From an uncultured Gammaproteobacteria bacterium (GTDB lineage: Bacteria; Pseudomonadota; Gammaproteobacteria; PS1; Pseudothioglobaceae): 64,000 nucleotides of DNA. The position numbers were made by a program, and so were the translations under genes. The notes below the pieces were generated by a model that saw only the letters and a program-made list of their open reading frames with translations, searched no databases and was not told the DNA's origin. The DNA lies in NCBI GenBank assembly GCA_902556205.1, contig CACDVH010000007.1, positions 19,106 through 83,105 of the forward strand, written 5' to 3'. Positions 56,697-64,000 of the stretch are shown piece by piece. Positions within the stretch are counted from its first letter, which is position 1. Each line of letters begins with the position of its first letter.

Positions 56697-57788
56697 TTAA
56701 AGCCTGTTTGTTAAATCTAGCTCTTTGAAGCCCTCCAATTTTACTGATTGTTTCTTACTTAAGGCCATGACTTTAAAGACTTCTCCCATAGTTCCTGGCA
56801 AAACTAGTTGTTTGATTTCTTGAGCAATTTTTACCTTCTTTTCTTCATTCTCTTCATTTTTTAGGTAGTTGTCGATACCTAAAGAAATTAAAAACATTGA
56901 TTGCGTTGTGTAGCCAGAAACCTTGAACCCGCTCTCCTTAGCGATGCTTGCAATATTACTAAAGTTAACTGAGGCCGTAATGTCTTGCTTCCCGATGTGA
57001 ATAAATGGATTGTCACTTGACTTATGATTAGAAAAGCATTTGAGTGTGCCTTGATTTCTCTGTGGATGAAAATACTCAGCCTCAGTCATTCCATAATCTA
57101 TCAATAGAACGGTACCATCGATCATTAGGTCATATAGTGATTTAATCCAAGCACCAGACTGAATGTTTATTTCTGTGGTGTAACCCTCCTGAAAATCTAT
57201 AGAATCTGGAATATTTAAATGGGTTAATGGCTCCTGGATTCTCTCCCAATTAAAGTCGCCCCCTTTGAAATCAACACCCAATTCATAAAAACTACCCTTA
57301 GAGAAGGTGATGCGTTTTACAGGGAAGGCATCGAGTACCTCATTCGCAATCACTACGCCTTTAAAATTTTTTGGGAGCTTAGTAAGCCACTCGATTCGAT
57401 CAAATACTTCAGGCAAGACTTTTTTAATGGTCTCTTTTTGTGTTTGTCTGAGTTGAGAGCTTAACTCAATAATAAAATATTTTTTTGGAAGGGACTCCAT
57501 TCTTCCAAGTTCAAAAAGTATCTGTGCAGCGAGAATACCGCTTCCAGCCCCAAATTCCAGGATATTTCTTCCATTAAGTACCTGTTTACATTGTTTTGCA
57601 AGACTAAAACCAAAAAGGTCTGAGACTTCTGGAGAAGTAATAAAGTCACCCATATGCCCAAAGATTTTTTTATTAGAGCGATAGTAACCGAATTCTTGAT
57701 GATATAAAGCTAGGTTCATGAAGACATCAAATCCAATCGGATTGTTATTGTCTTTAATGCTTTTAGATATAATGTTCTCGAGACTCAT
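56697..57788 (-). CDS. SAM-dependent methyltransferase, MidA/NDUFAF7-like
   Basis: 363 residues from the ATG at 57786-57788 (MSLENIISK); an earlier ATG adds 12 unlikely residues. It has 'FMNLALYHQEFGYY' and 'GDFITSPEVSDLFG' near the start, the SAM-binding 'LEFGAGSGILAAQIL', 'VVIANEVLDAFPVKRI' and 'LLIDYG', all typical of the DUF185 family. The mitochondrial member NDUFAF7 methylates an Arg of complex I; the bacterial substrate is not established. Confidence 0.9.
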   Translation of the reverse strand: MSLENIISKSIKDNNNPIGFDVFMNLALYHQEFGYYRSNKKIFGHMGDFITSPEVSDLFGFSLAKQCKQVLNGRNILEFGAGSGILAAQILFELGRMESLPKKYFIIELSSQLRQTQKETIKKVLPEVFDRIEWLTKLPKNFKGVVIANEVLDAFPVKRITFSKGSFYELGVDFKGGDFNWERIQEPLTHLNIPDSIDFQEGYTTEINIQSGAWIKSLYDLMIDGTVLLIDYGMTEAEYFHPQRNQGTLKCFSNHKSSDNPFIHIGKQDITASVNFSNIASIAKESGFKVSGYTTQSMFLISLGIDNYLKNEENEEKKVKIAQEIKQLVLPGTMGEVFKVMALSKKQSVKLEGFKELDLTNRL

Positions 57789-57874
57789 AAGTAGAAAATA
57801 TTTTATACTGTGAGCACCCATCATTCTTCATAGAAACATAAAATACATTAAATTAAATTACTAAAAAATAAACA

Positions 57875-58594
57875 ATGAAAACAGCATTAATTACAGGTGG
57901 TGCGGCTCGTATTGGGGCGCAAATTGCCAGAACACTCCACGAGAATAACTTTAAGATTATTATTCATTGCAATCAATCCCTTGAAAAAGCACAACTTCTG
58001 AGTGGCGAACTGAACTCAATAATTAAAGATTCATCTGAGGTTATTTCAGGAAATCTCAACAATATTGAAAGCATTTCAAACATTGTTAATTCTGTTGACT
58101 CATTGGATTTACTGGTGAACAATGCATCTGTTTTTTATCCGAAATCTGTTAAAAGTAGTGAGATTGATGATTGGAATGATGTCATTAATGTTAACCTAAG
58201 GGCGCCATTCTTCTTATCTAAGGGACTAAGTAAAAAATTATCTGTCAGAAATGGTTCTATCATTAATATTATTGATATTCATGCGGACAGGCCATTAAAG
58301 AATCATGCCGTTTATAATATTTCAAAAGCGGGTTTAAAAATGATGACTCAAACCTTGGCTAAAGAGCTTGCACCCAATATTAGGGTCAATGGGGTCTCGC
58401 CAGGATCAATCCTTTGGCCTGAAGCTAGTGCTGAGATTTCAGAAGCAGAAAAAAAACTTATGCTTGAACGAATTGCTCTTAACCGACAAGGCTCACCGCA
58501 AGATATTGCTGATACAGTTCTATTTTTAGCTAACTCAGACTATATCACTGGACAGATTATTAATATCGATGGAGGCAGGACGCTCAATCAGTAA
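57875..58594 (+). CDS. SDR oxidoreductase, pteridine reductase-like
   Basis: 239 residues. Cofactor motif 'TGGAARIGAQIA' (8-19), 'LLVNNAS' and the active-site YxxxK in 'AVYNISKAGLKMMTQTLAKELAP'. 'NNASVFYP', 'IHADRPLKNHAVY' and 'VNGVSPGSILWPE' closely follow pteridine reductase/FolM-type enzymes, which reduce dihydrobiopterin or dihydromonapterin. It is divergent from the MidA-like gene and upstream of rne. Confidence 0.85.
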   Translation: MKTALITGGAARIGAQIARTLHENNFKIIIHCNQSLEKAQLLSGELNSIIKDSSEVISGNLNNIESISNIVNSVDSLDLLVNNASVFYPKSVKSSEIDDWNDVINVNLRAPFFLSKGLSKKLSVRNGSIINIIDIHADRPLKNHAVYNISKAGLKMMTQTLAKELAPNIRVNGVSPGSILWPEASAEISEAEKKLMLERIALNRQGSPQDIADTVLFLANSDYITGQIINIDGGRTLNQ

Positions 58595-58619
58595 GAATAA
58601 TCTGTAGGTCAATTTGTGG

Positions 58620-58625
58620 TATAAT
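58620..58625 (+). promoter_or_regulatory. -10 box upstream of rne
   Basis: Consensus TATAAT, about 225 nt before the rne ATG, implying a long 5' untranslated region. No clear -35 box. Confidence 0.45.
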
Positions 58626-58788
58626 AGATATGTCGAATTTTTTATCGACCAACAAGAATTTTTTTACAATTATTTCAAAATAAAAAAAATAGAAATATTG
58701 TAATAAACTATTTTTATGGGCTTATTGATGCCGCATATAGAACATATTTAGAAATTGATGAATCTTCAAAATCAAAACTTTATACCGA

Positions 58789-58808
58789 TTCAATACTTAA
58801 GTATTGAA
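58789..58808 (+). promoter_or_regulatory. Perfect palindrome in the rne 5' leader
   Basis: TTCAATACTTAAGTATTGAA is a 20-bp perfect palindrome and would fold to a hairpin in RNA. It lies 43 nt before the rne start. Confidence 0.6.
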
Positions 58809-58826
58809 GCTATGCATGTGCTCAAT

Positions 58827-58846
58827 AGTCCCGATATAACAGGACT
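58827..58846 (+). promoter_or_regulatory. Hairpin covering the rne ribosome-binding site
   Basis: AGTCC (58827-58831) pairs with GGACT (58842-58846), burying most of the AGGA ribosome site (58841-58844) located 7 nt before the rne ATG. It may contribute to autoregulation of RNase E. Confidence 0.5.
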
Positions 58847-58851
58847 TTATA

Positions 58852-61047
58852 ATGAATCACATTCTCATAAACGCTACCCACAAGGAAGAGATCCGGGTGG
58901 CCATCGTCAAGAGCCAAAAGCTAACTAATCTTGACATAGAAACTAGCCTAAATCGTAAGACGAAAGGCAACATTTACAAAGCAAAAATCTCTCGTGTGGA
59001 GCAATCACTCGAGGCTGCTTTTGTTGATTACGGAAAAGAAAAACACGGCTTTCTTCCCTTTAAAGAGGTATCGCCATTTTTTGCTGAAGGTGTCAAACCT
59101 AAGGGCGATAAATTAACAATTAGCGATGTTCTTAAAGAAGGGCAAGACATCATCATTCAAGTTGAAAAAGAGGAGCGGGGCAATAAAGGGGCTGCTCTTA
59201 GTACCTATATTAACCTAGCAGGCGCATATATGATTCTGACGCCTAATAATCCAAAAAGCTCGGGGATCTCCAGACAGATCAGCGCTTCAGATCGTCAGGA
59301 TCTAAAAAAGTTATTACCTAAACTTGAAGTTCCCAAACATTCGGGACTCATTATCCGTACTGAGGGTGCTGGAAGAGGAGTGAGTGAACTTCAGTGGGAA
59401 GTTGATCACCTAACTCAACTCTGGAAATCAATAAAAACTGCCACCAAGAAGCAGGATAGTCCCTTCTTAATCTACCAGGAGAGTGATATCACTGTTAGAG
59501 CTCTCAGAGACTATCTGAGGGAGGATACTGATAGCGTCATTATAGACGACCTAGAAACTTATCAAAAGGCTAGGGATTTTATTAATTTTGTAATGCCTCA
59601 CTACCTAGATAAGATAAAGTTTTTTGATATCACTGACCACTCACTCTTTGCTCATATGAGTATTGAATCTCAAGTTAAAAATGTATTTAACAGAGAAGTG
59701 GCATTGAAGTCTGGTGCAACAATTGTTTTTGATGCTACTGAAGCTCTTACTGCGATTGATATCAACTCAGCAAGAGCGACCAAAGGCACAAGCATTGAAG
59801 ACACCGCTTATAAAGCTAACCTAGATGCAGCTGAGGAAATTGCACTGCAATTACAGTTAAGAGATATTGGTGGTCTTGTGGTAATTGATTTCATTGATAT
59901 GGCGTCTGAGGCAAATAGGACTTCCATTGAAAAACTAATGGAGAAAGCAACCGCCAGTGATAGAGCTCGCGTTCAGATAGGAACAATTTCTAGGTTTGGT
60001 TTGTTAGAGTTGTCTAGGCAGAGACTAATGAATTCTGTTCTTGAATCGACTGGCAAGACATGCTCTGTGTGCAATGGAAGCGGAACGACACCGACTATAC
60101 CGTCACTGTCATTAAGAATTATACGTCAGCTAGAAGACAACCTTAACTCAAACAAAAATAATGGTGATATAACTATTCAATCAAGTGTTGAAGTCATTAC
60201 ATATTTATTAAATGAGAAGAGACAAAACATAACGGACATGGAGACGAAGCATAACATCAAAATTACGCTGCTGCCTAACCAGTATATGCATTTCCCTCAC
60301 TACACTGTTAACAAGCAGAAGGGAAATAAGAGCTCTCACCATAAGAGCTTTCAAGCAGTATCTAAACCTCAGGAAAATCCGAATGTAATCAACTACATTG
60401 ACAAGCCTGATATTCCCGCCATTTCGACCAACCAGCCCTCTACAAAGATGCCTGAAAAGAAGGTCTCATTTATGAGCAAACTAGCTGAAATTTTTTCATC
60501 TGACAAAAAAGTTGTTCAAAAATCTAAAAATGCAAGACCTCAAAATCGTAATAGAAATAGGAATCACAATAGGAATCAGAATAGGAATCAGAATAGGAAT
60601 CAGAATAGAATCACTCAGGAAAATTCTAAAAGTGATGACAATGCAAATTTAGCAACAAATAAACCTAAAAATGACAATCAAAGGAATAAAAATACTCAAA
60701 ATAGGAATAGGAATAGGAGTAGGAACCAAAAAAATAACCCAAATGCAAATGTTAATCCTGCTGAAAACACAGTCACTAAGGCAGTTGATAGTGTCGTAGC
60801 TAAGCCTACAAAAAATACAGCCACTAAGGCAGTTGATAGTGTCGTAGCTAAGCCTACAAAAAATACAGCCACTAAGGCAGTTGAGAAAAATCAAAACAAA
60901 GATTCAAAAACTGCTAAACCTGCACGTAAGTTAACAAAAAAAGCTTCAAAGAAAGTAATTGATACTTCTAAAGAAAAGAAAGAGACAAATACTCTAGAAA
61001 AAGGAGCTTCTGCCTCAGCTAATAATTCAGATGAAATAGCTTCTTAA
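58852..61047 (+). CDS. rne: Ribonuclease E
   Basis: 731 residues. The catalytic half (about 1-415) has the RNase H-like start 'ILINATHKEEIRVAI', the S1 domain ('GNIYKAKISRVEQSLEAAFVDYG...HGFLPF'), the DNase I-like region with 'TAIDINSARAT' and 'GLVVIDFIDM', and the zinc link CSVCNGSG (about 404). The remaining 300 residues are disordered and basic, with Asn-Arg repeats and a 16-residue tandem repeat, in place of the longer scaffold of E. coli RNase E. It cuts single-stranded RNA and normally carries PNPase. A 230-nt structured leader precedes it. Confidence 0.93.
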   Translation: MNHILINATHKEEIRVAIVKSQKLTNLDIETSLNRKTKGNIYKAKISRVEQSLEAAFVDYGKEKHGFLPFKEVSPFFAEGVKPKGDKLTISDVLKEGQDIIIQVEKEERGNKGAALSTYINLAGAYMILTPNNPKSSGISRQISASDRQDLKKLLPKLEVPKHSGLIIRTEGAGRGVSELQWEVDHLTQLWKSIKTATKKQDSPFLIYQESDITVRALRDYLREDTDSVIIDDLETYQKARDFINFVMPHYLDKIKFFDITDHSLFAHMSIESQVKNVFNREVALKSGATIVFDATEALTAIDINSARATKGTSIEDTAYKANLDAAEEIALQLQLRDIGGLVVIDFIDMASEANRTSIEKLMEKATASDRARVQIGTISRFGLLELSRQRLMNSVLESTGKTCSVCNGSGTTPTIPSLSLRIIRQLEDNLNSNKNNGDITIQSSVEVITYLLNEKRQNITDMETKHNIKITLLPNQYMHFPHYTVNKQKGNKSSHHKSFQAVSKPQENPNVINYIDKPDIPAISTNQPSTKMPEKKVSFMSKLAEIFSSDKKVVQKSKNARPQNRNRNRNHNRNQNRNQNRNQNRITQENSKSDDNANLATNKPKNDNQRNKNTQNRNRNRSRNQKNNPNANVNPAENTVTKAVDSVVAKPTKNTATKAVDSVVAKPTKNTATKAVEKNQNKDSKTAKPARKLTKKASKKVIDTSKEKKETNTLEKGASASANNSDEIAS
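60550..60612 (+). repeat. 12-bp tandem repeat in the rne tail
   Basis: Near-identical copies of AGGAATCAGAAT encode a run of Asn-Arg-Asn-Gln in the RNase E tail. It is in-frame and coding, with a second Asn-Arg-rich tract around 60680-60735. Confidence 0.85.
60773..60891 (+). repeat. 48-bp tandem repeat in the rne tail
   Basis: About 2.5 copies of a 48-bp unit, nearly identical at the DNA level, encode ATKAVDSVVAKPTKNT repeats in the disordered tail of RNase E. High identity suggests recent expansion. Confidence 0.9.
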
Positions 61048-61053
61048 GACTCT

Positions 61054-61866
61054 ATGAGTAGATTTGCAGTTTTTGGCAACCCCATTAGTCATAGCCTATC
61101 ACCTATGATTCATAATGAGTTCTCAAATGAGCTTGGCATTGATTTGTCTTATGAAAAAATACTCTCTCCCATTGACGAGTTTGAATTTACCGCTAATCAA
61201 TTTATAAATGAGGGCGGCTTAGGGTTCAACATCACCCTCCCATTTAAAGTTGAAGCATTTAATTTTTCTCAAGAATTGACGTCAAATGCCATTGCAGCAG
61301 GCGCGGTTAACACTATCAAAATAGACAATAATGTAATTATTGGTGAGAATACAGATGGCAATGGATTGGTGAATGATTTAGAAATAAATTTAGCTGAAAG
61401 TTTAAGTGGTAAAGAAATTTTAATTATTGGTGCTGGAGGTGCAACTCAAGGCATATTGAAACCTATACTTGATAAAAACCCCGAAAAAATCTTATTGGCT
61501 AACCGTACCTCTGAAAAATCAGTCCAGCTCGCGAGTGAATTTCTAAAATATGGAAAGGTTTGTGGATTTGGCATTAATCAAATTAAATCCAAGCCTGTTG
61601 ACATAATCATTAATGCAACTAGCGCTTCCATTGATGGAGCTATGCCAGCATTACCAGGGGGGGTATGCAAAGGGGCTTTGTGCTATGACTTAATGTACGG
61701 AGCTCAAACTCCTTTTATGAAGTGGGGTCTTGAAAACTCAGCAAGAAAGGTTAGCGATGGCTTAGGAATGCTCGTAGAGCAGGCAGCACTTTCTTTTAAT
61801 TTTTGGCATGCAAAAAGCCCAAGAACAGACTCTGTGATTAGTTTAATTAGGGAGATAAACGGCTAA
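61054..61866 (+). CDS. aroE: Shikimate dehydrogenase
   Basis: 270 residues. '[15 protein letters not shown]' binds shikimate, the catalytic Lys is in '[13 protein letters not shown]', the Asp in '[10 protein letters not shown]', and '[16 protein letters not shown]' binds NADP, followed by 'LANRTSEK'. It reduces 3-dehydroshikimate. It starts 6 nt after rne and overlaps the convergent pdxH by 20 nt. Confidence 0.95.
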   Translation: MSRFAVFGNPISHSLSPMIHNEFSNELGIDLSYEKILSPIDEFEFTANQFINEGGLGFNITLPFKVEAFNFSQELTSNAIAAGAVNTIKIDNNVIIGENTDGNGLVNDLEINLAESLSGKEILIIGAGGATQGILKPILDKNPEKILLANRTSEKSVQLASEFLKYGKVCGFGINQIKSKPVDIIINATSASIDGAMPALPGGVCKGALCYDLMYGAQTPFMKWGLENSARKVSDGLGMLVEQAALSFNFWHAKSPRTDSVISLIREING

Positions 61867-62488
61867 TAGACCAATTGCCGGACTTTAATTCGTAAATAAA
61901 GCGATCGTGGAGTCTATTCTCTCTCCCTTGCCAAAACTCAATACTATCTGGCACAACTCTGTATCCACCCCAGAAATCAGGCAAGGGAATCTCTCCTCCA
62001 GAGAATTTTTCTTTCATAGAGGCAAACTGTTCTGACAATACAGACCTTGAGGAGATTCTTGATGACTGCTGAGAGGCCCAAGCACCAATCTGAGAGTCCT
62101 TGGGTCTTGATGAAAAATATTTTAAAGACTCAAGCTTCGTAATTTTTTCAACAGAACCTATGATCTTGACTTGTCTCTCAAGTGCAAGCCAAGGAAAAAG
62201 AAGAGCAGCCTGAGGATTGTTTTGGATTTGTTTAGATTTTTTTGACTCATAATTCGTAAAAAATACAAAACCCTTTTCATCAAAATATTTCAGCAGTACT
62301 GTTCTGATTCCGATAGAATCATCTGAGGTTGCAAGGCTCATAGCTGAGGGCTCTATGATATTAGCTTCCATAGCCTGAGAAAACCATAAGGAGAACTGCT
62401 CAACAGGACTATCATTTAGATTCTCTCTAATAATTCCGCTCTGGAGATACTCTTTTCTTAAGTTACTTAAGTCGCCTGTTTTTGACAT
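61847..62488 (-). CDS. pdxH: Pyridoxamine 5'-phosphate oxidase
   Basis: 213 residues, close to the 218 of E. coli. '[39 protein letters not shown]', '[15 protein letters not shown]', '[17 protein letters not shown]' and the C-terminal '[14 protein letters not shown]' and 'WSISRLSP' are diagnostic. It oxidises pyridoxine/pyridoxamine phosphate to PLP with FMN. It lies 10 nt after the Ubi-type monooxygenase gene. Confidence 0.96.
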   Translation of the reverse strand: MSKTGDLSNLRKEYLQSGIIRENLNDSPVEQFSLWFSQAMEANIIEPSAMSLATSDDSIGIRTVLLKYFDEKGFVFFTNYESKKSKQIQNNPQAALLFPWLALERQVKIIGSVEKITKLESLKYFSSRPKDSQIGAWASQQSSRISSRSVLSEQFASMKEKFSGGEIPLPDFWGGYRVVPDSIEFWQGRENRLHDRFIYELKSGNWSISRLSP

Positions 62489-62498
62489 TGTATTTCCT

Positions 62499-63704
62499 TT
62501 AAAAGGGGATTAAATTACTTTTCTTCGATTCAGTAAGATGCTTGGTTATCAATGACTTTATGGGTGGGAATCGATCAGCAAACTTTAATACAAGCTTACG
62601 AATTTTTTTAGCCTTAACATCGTCATTCGTAAACAATGATACGACACCATTGGTTCCAAAATACATTAACCGAGAGAGGTGAATTTGTTTGTTTTCAAAC
62701 TCTCTAAGAACGTCATCAGATCCAATATCTCTTCCAGTATCAAAAGCCTTAGAAATCGATTTTGTGAGAATATCCTGCCCCCTAAGACCTAAGTTAAAAC
62801 CGTGAGCAGTTACTGGATGCATTCCAACAGCTGCATCTCCAATGAGAGCAAAACGTGTAGATCTAAATTTTTTAGCATAAACGCCAACTAAGGGATATGA
62901 AAATCTTTCACCAATCTGCTCCAGCTCCCCTAAGCTTCCATTAAAGCCCTCACTAGCAAATTTACAGAATTTCTCTGGATCCATATTCAGAATTTGATCA
63001 GCCTCATCAGTTGGAACGGTAAGTACAACAGAGGAAATATTTCCATTGAGAGGCAATAGCGCCAATGTGTGGCCGTAATTAAAGCACTCAAGTGCGACTT
63101 GATTATGATCTTTTTCGTGAGACACTCTTGTAATTATCATGACCTTAGAAAAATCTTTCATTGTCGACTCAATACCCATTTTACGCCTTATTTCTGAGAA
63201 CCGACTATCCGCAGCAACTATAAGCTTAGAGTCAAAAATTTGGCCATCTGACAAGGTAACTTTACCATAAGAAAAGTTCGTATCTATAGACTCAACGGAC
63301 AGTTCATTTATGATTGTTAAATTCTCAGATTTTGAAGCTTTTGTATATAAGGCACTGCGAATCAAGTGATTTGGAACTAAATAACCAAGTGCATCGATAG
63401 AAGATTTATTGGCTGCAAAGTTTAATAATGAATCCGAATCACCATCAAAAACTTTAGCTTCTTTTAAAGGACTTACTTTGCTTTGATCAATGAGATCCCA
63501 TATTCCAAGCTTCTGAAGTATCTTTAACGAATTATGAGTGAGTGCAGTTTCTCTTCCATCAGGCTTAGGATTTGCTATAGATGAAAGAGTTGATCTTTCA
63601 ACTAACAAAACCTTTAAATTAAGATCTATTAAAGAACAAGCAAAGCTAAGACCTGCTGGCCCAGCCCCAACAATAATTACATCATAATTGTTTTTAGTAT
63701 TCAT
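62499..63704 (-). CDS. FAD-dependent ubiquinone-biosynthesis monooxygenase (UbiH/F/M family)
   Basis: 401 residues of group A flavin monooxygenases: N-terminal [13 protein letters not shown] (11-23), '[15 protein letters not shown]' middle motif, and the FAD motif '[28 protein letters not shown]' whose '[11 protein letters not shown]' form is what I know from UbiM rather than UbiH/UbiF ('HPxAGQGLNLG'). It would hydroxylate the ring of a ubiquinone precursor; the exact position cannot be told. It is followed by pdxH. Confidence 0.85.
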   Translation of the reverse strand: MNTKNNYDVIIVGAGPAGLSFACSLIDLNLKVLLVERSTLSSIANPKPDGRETALTHNSLKILQKLGIWDLIDQSKVSPLKEAKVFDGDSDSLLNFAANKSSIDALGYLVPNHLIRSALYTKASKSENLTIINELSVESIDTNFSYGKVTLSDGQIFDSKLIVAADSRFSEIRRKMGIESTMKDFSKVMIITRVSHEKDHNQVALECFNYGHTLALLPLNGNISSVVLTVPTDEADQILNMDPEKFCKFASEGFNGSLGELEQIGERFSYPLVGVYAKKFRSTRFALIGDAAVGMHPVTAHGFNLGLRGQDILTKSISKAFDTGRDIGSDDVLREFENKQIHLSRLMYFGTNGVVSLFTNDDVKAKKIRKLVLKFADRFPPIKSLITKHLTESKKSNLIPF

Positions 63705-63732
63705 CTATTTACCATGATAATTCAAACATTCA

Positions 63733-64000
63733 TTATTTTGAATCTTCAATTCTTTTAAGCCAGTATGAACTTTTCTCAAGATCCATGTCTGTTCCAATTC
63801 CATCTCTGTACATATCAGCTATCTTAATTTGAGATTCTAAATTGTCTCTTCTAGCCGCAAATAAATAGTATTCATAAGCCTTTTCATAACTCTGATCCAC
63901 TCCCTCCCCAAATTCGTACATTACTGCAAGATTATATTTGGCATCAATATAGTTTTGCTCAGAAGCTAAATTTAGCCAGTTAAAAGCTTTTTTATAGTCT
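63733..64000 (-). CDS. Sel1-repeat protein, 5' end beyond the window
   Basis: The frame is open from the right edge to TAA at 63733; 88 codons are visible. It shows Sel1/TPR-like repeats: 'KKAFNWLNLASEQNYIDAKYNLAVMYEFGEGV', 'EKAYEYYLFAARRDNLESQIKIADMYRDGIG' and 'EKSSYWLKRI', each with the alternating Ala/Tyr/Gly pattern. Such proteins bind partner proteins; the N-terminus and any signal peptide are not visible. An internal ATG could be misread as the start. Confidence 0.85.
   Translation of the reverse strand, partial: DYKKAFNWLNLASEQNYIDAKYNLAVMYEFGEGVDQSYEKAYEYYLFAARRDNLESQIKIADMYRDGIGTDMDLEKSSYWLKRIEDSK

Noticed and set aside
60550..60891. Regular repeats that could be mistaken for a CRISPR array
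   Set aside because: They are in-frame tandem repeats in the rne coding sequence with no unique spacers and no cas genes.

Overview
The window looks like chromosome from a marine, low-GC gammaproteobacterium. I infer the SUP05/Arctic96BD-19 (Thioglobus-like) neighbourhood from an AT-rich, tightly packed genome with many ATGA/TGATG overlaps, a DMSP demethylase, an ilvB-ilvH-ilvC-pssA-leuA block, a fused-tail RNase E, and ftsA directly followed by lpxC with no ftsZ between them. Lineage is inference; no rRNA gene, tRNA gene, insertion sequence or CRISPR array was found.

Layout. (1) 1-5916: a small catabolic/uptake locus with a DHDPS-family lyase (cut by the window edge), a polar amino-acid ABC importer (binding protein, two permeases, ATPase), a fused aconitase X (candidate cis-3-hydroxy-L-proline dehydratase) and a short remnant that reads like the C-terminus of a mandelate racemase/enolase-superfamily gene. 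(2) 5932-17650: housekeeping and marine genes: a 2OG-Fe(II) oxygenase, the ribosomal oxygenase RoxA, PNPase, SlyX, an MFS carrier, HopJ-family protein, pyruvate dehydrogenase E1 (aceE, without aceF), phosphomannomutase/phosphoglucomutase, and DmdA. (3) 17674-30888: an accessory catabolic island under an IclR regulator, with a PotD-type ABC importer, four consecutive ureohydrolase-family genes, an unrecognised 237-residue protein, an aldehyde dehydrogenase, a class III CoA-transferase and an HMG-CoA-lyase-like enzyme. This is the most unusual part: three of the four ureohydrolase paralogs have lost most metal ligands, and the fourth has Cys in place of one conserved Asp ligand. (4) 31007-40373: pntAB, a divergent HxlR/quinone-oxidoreductase pair, two acetyltransferases, two LysE exporters, a glyoxalase-fold protein, a DUF2007 protein, MgtE and HPF. 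(5) 40374-49755: arginine genes (argD, argF) and a branched-chain block (ilvBHC, pssA, leuA). Both argD and leuA are preceded by short leader reading frames that look like attenuators; the leuA leader has 10 Leu among 24 codons. A small UDG/HolD-like gene and queH follow leuA. (6) 49756-64000: lpxC, ftsA, dusA, pncC, pepN, uppP, a MidA-like methyltransferase, a pteridine-reductase-like SDR, rne with a structured 5' leader, aroE, pdxH, a Ubi-type monooxygenase and a Sel1-repeat protein cut by the window edge.

How parts fit. The island at 18.6-30.9 kb reads as one plus-strand unit of import, C-N hydrolysis by a heteromeric ureohydrolase-like assembly, aldehyde oxidation, CoA activation and C-C cleavage, which suggests growth on an organic nitrogen compound (guanidino or related) of unknown identity. 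The amino-acid block appears to be controlled by translation-coupled leaders in at least two places. Start sites were moved inward where the first possible start gave an implausible N-terminus (dmdA, pntA, the quinone oxidoreductase, hxlR, aldehyde dehydrogenase, midA, queH, holD-like).
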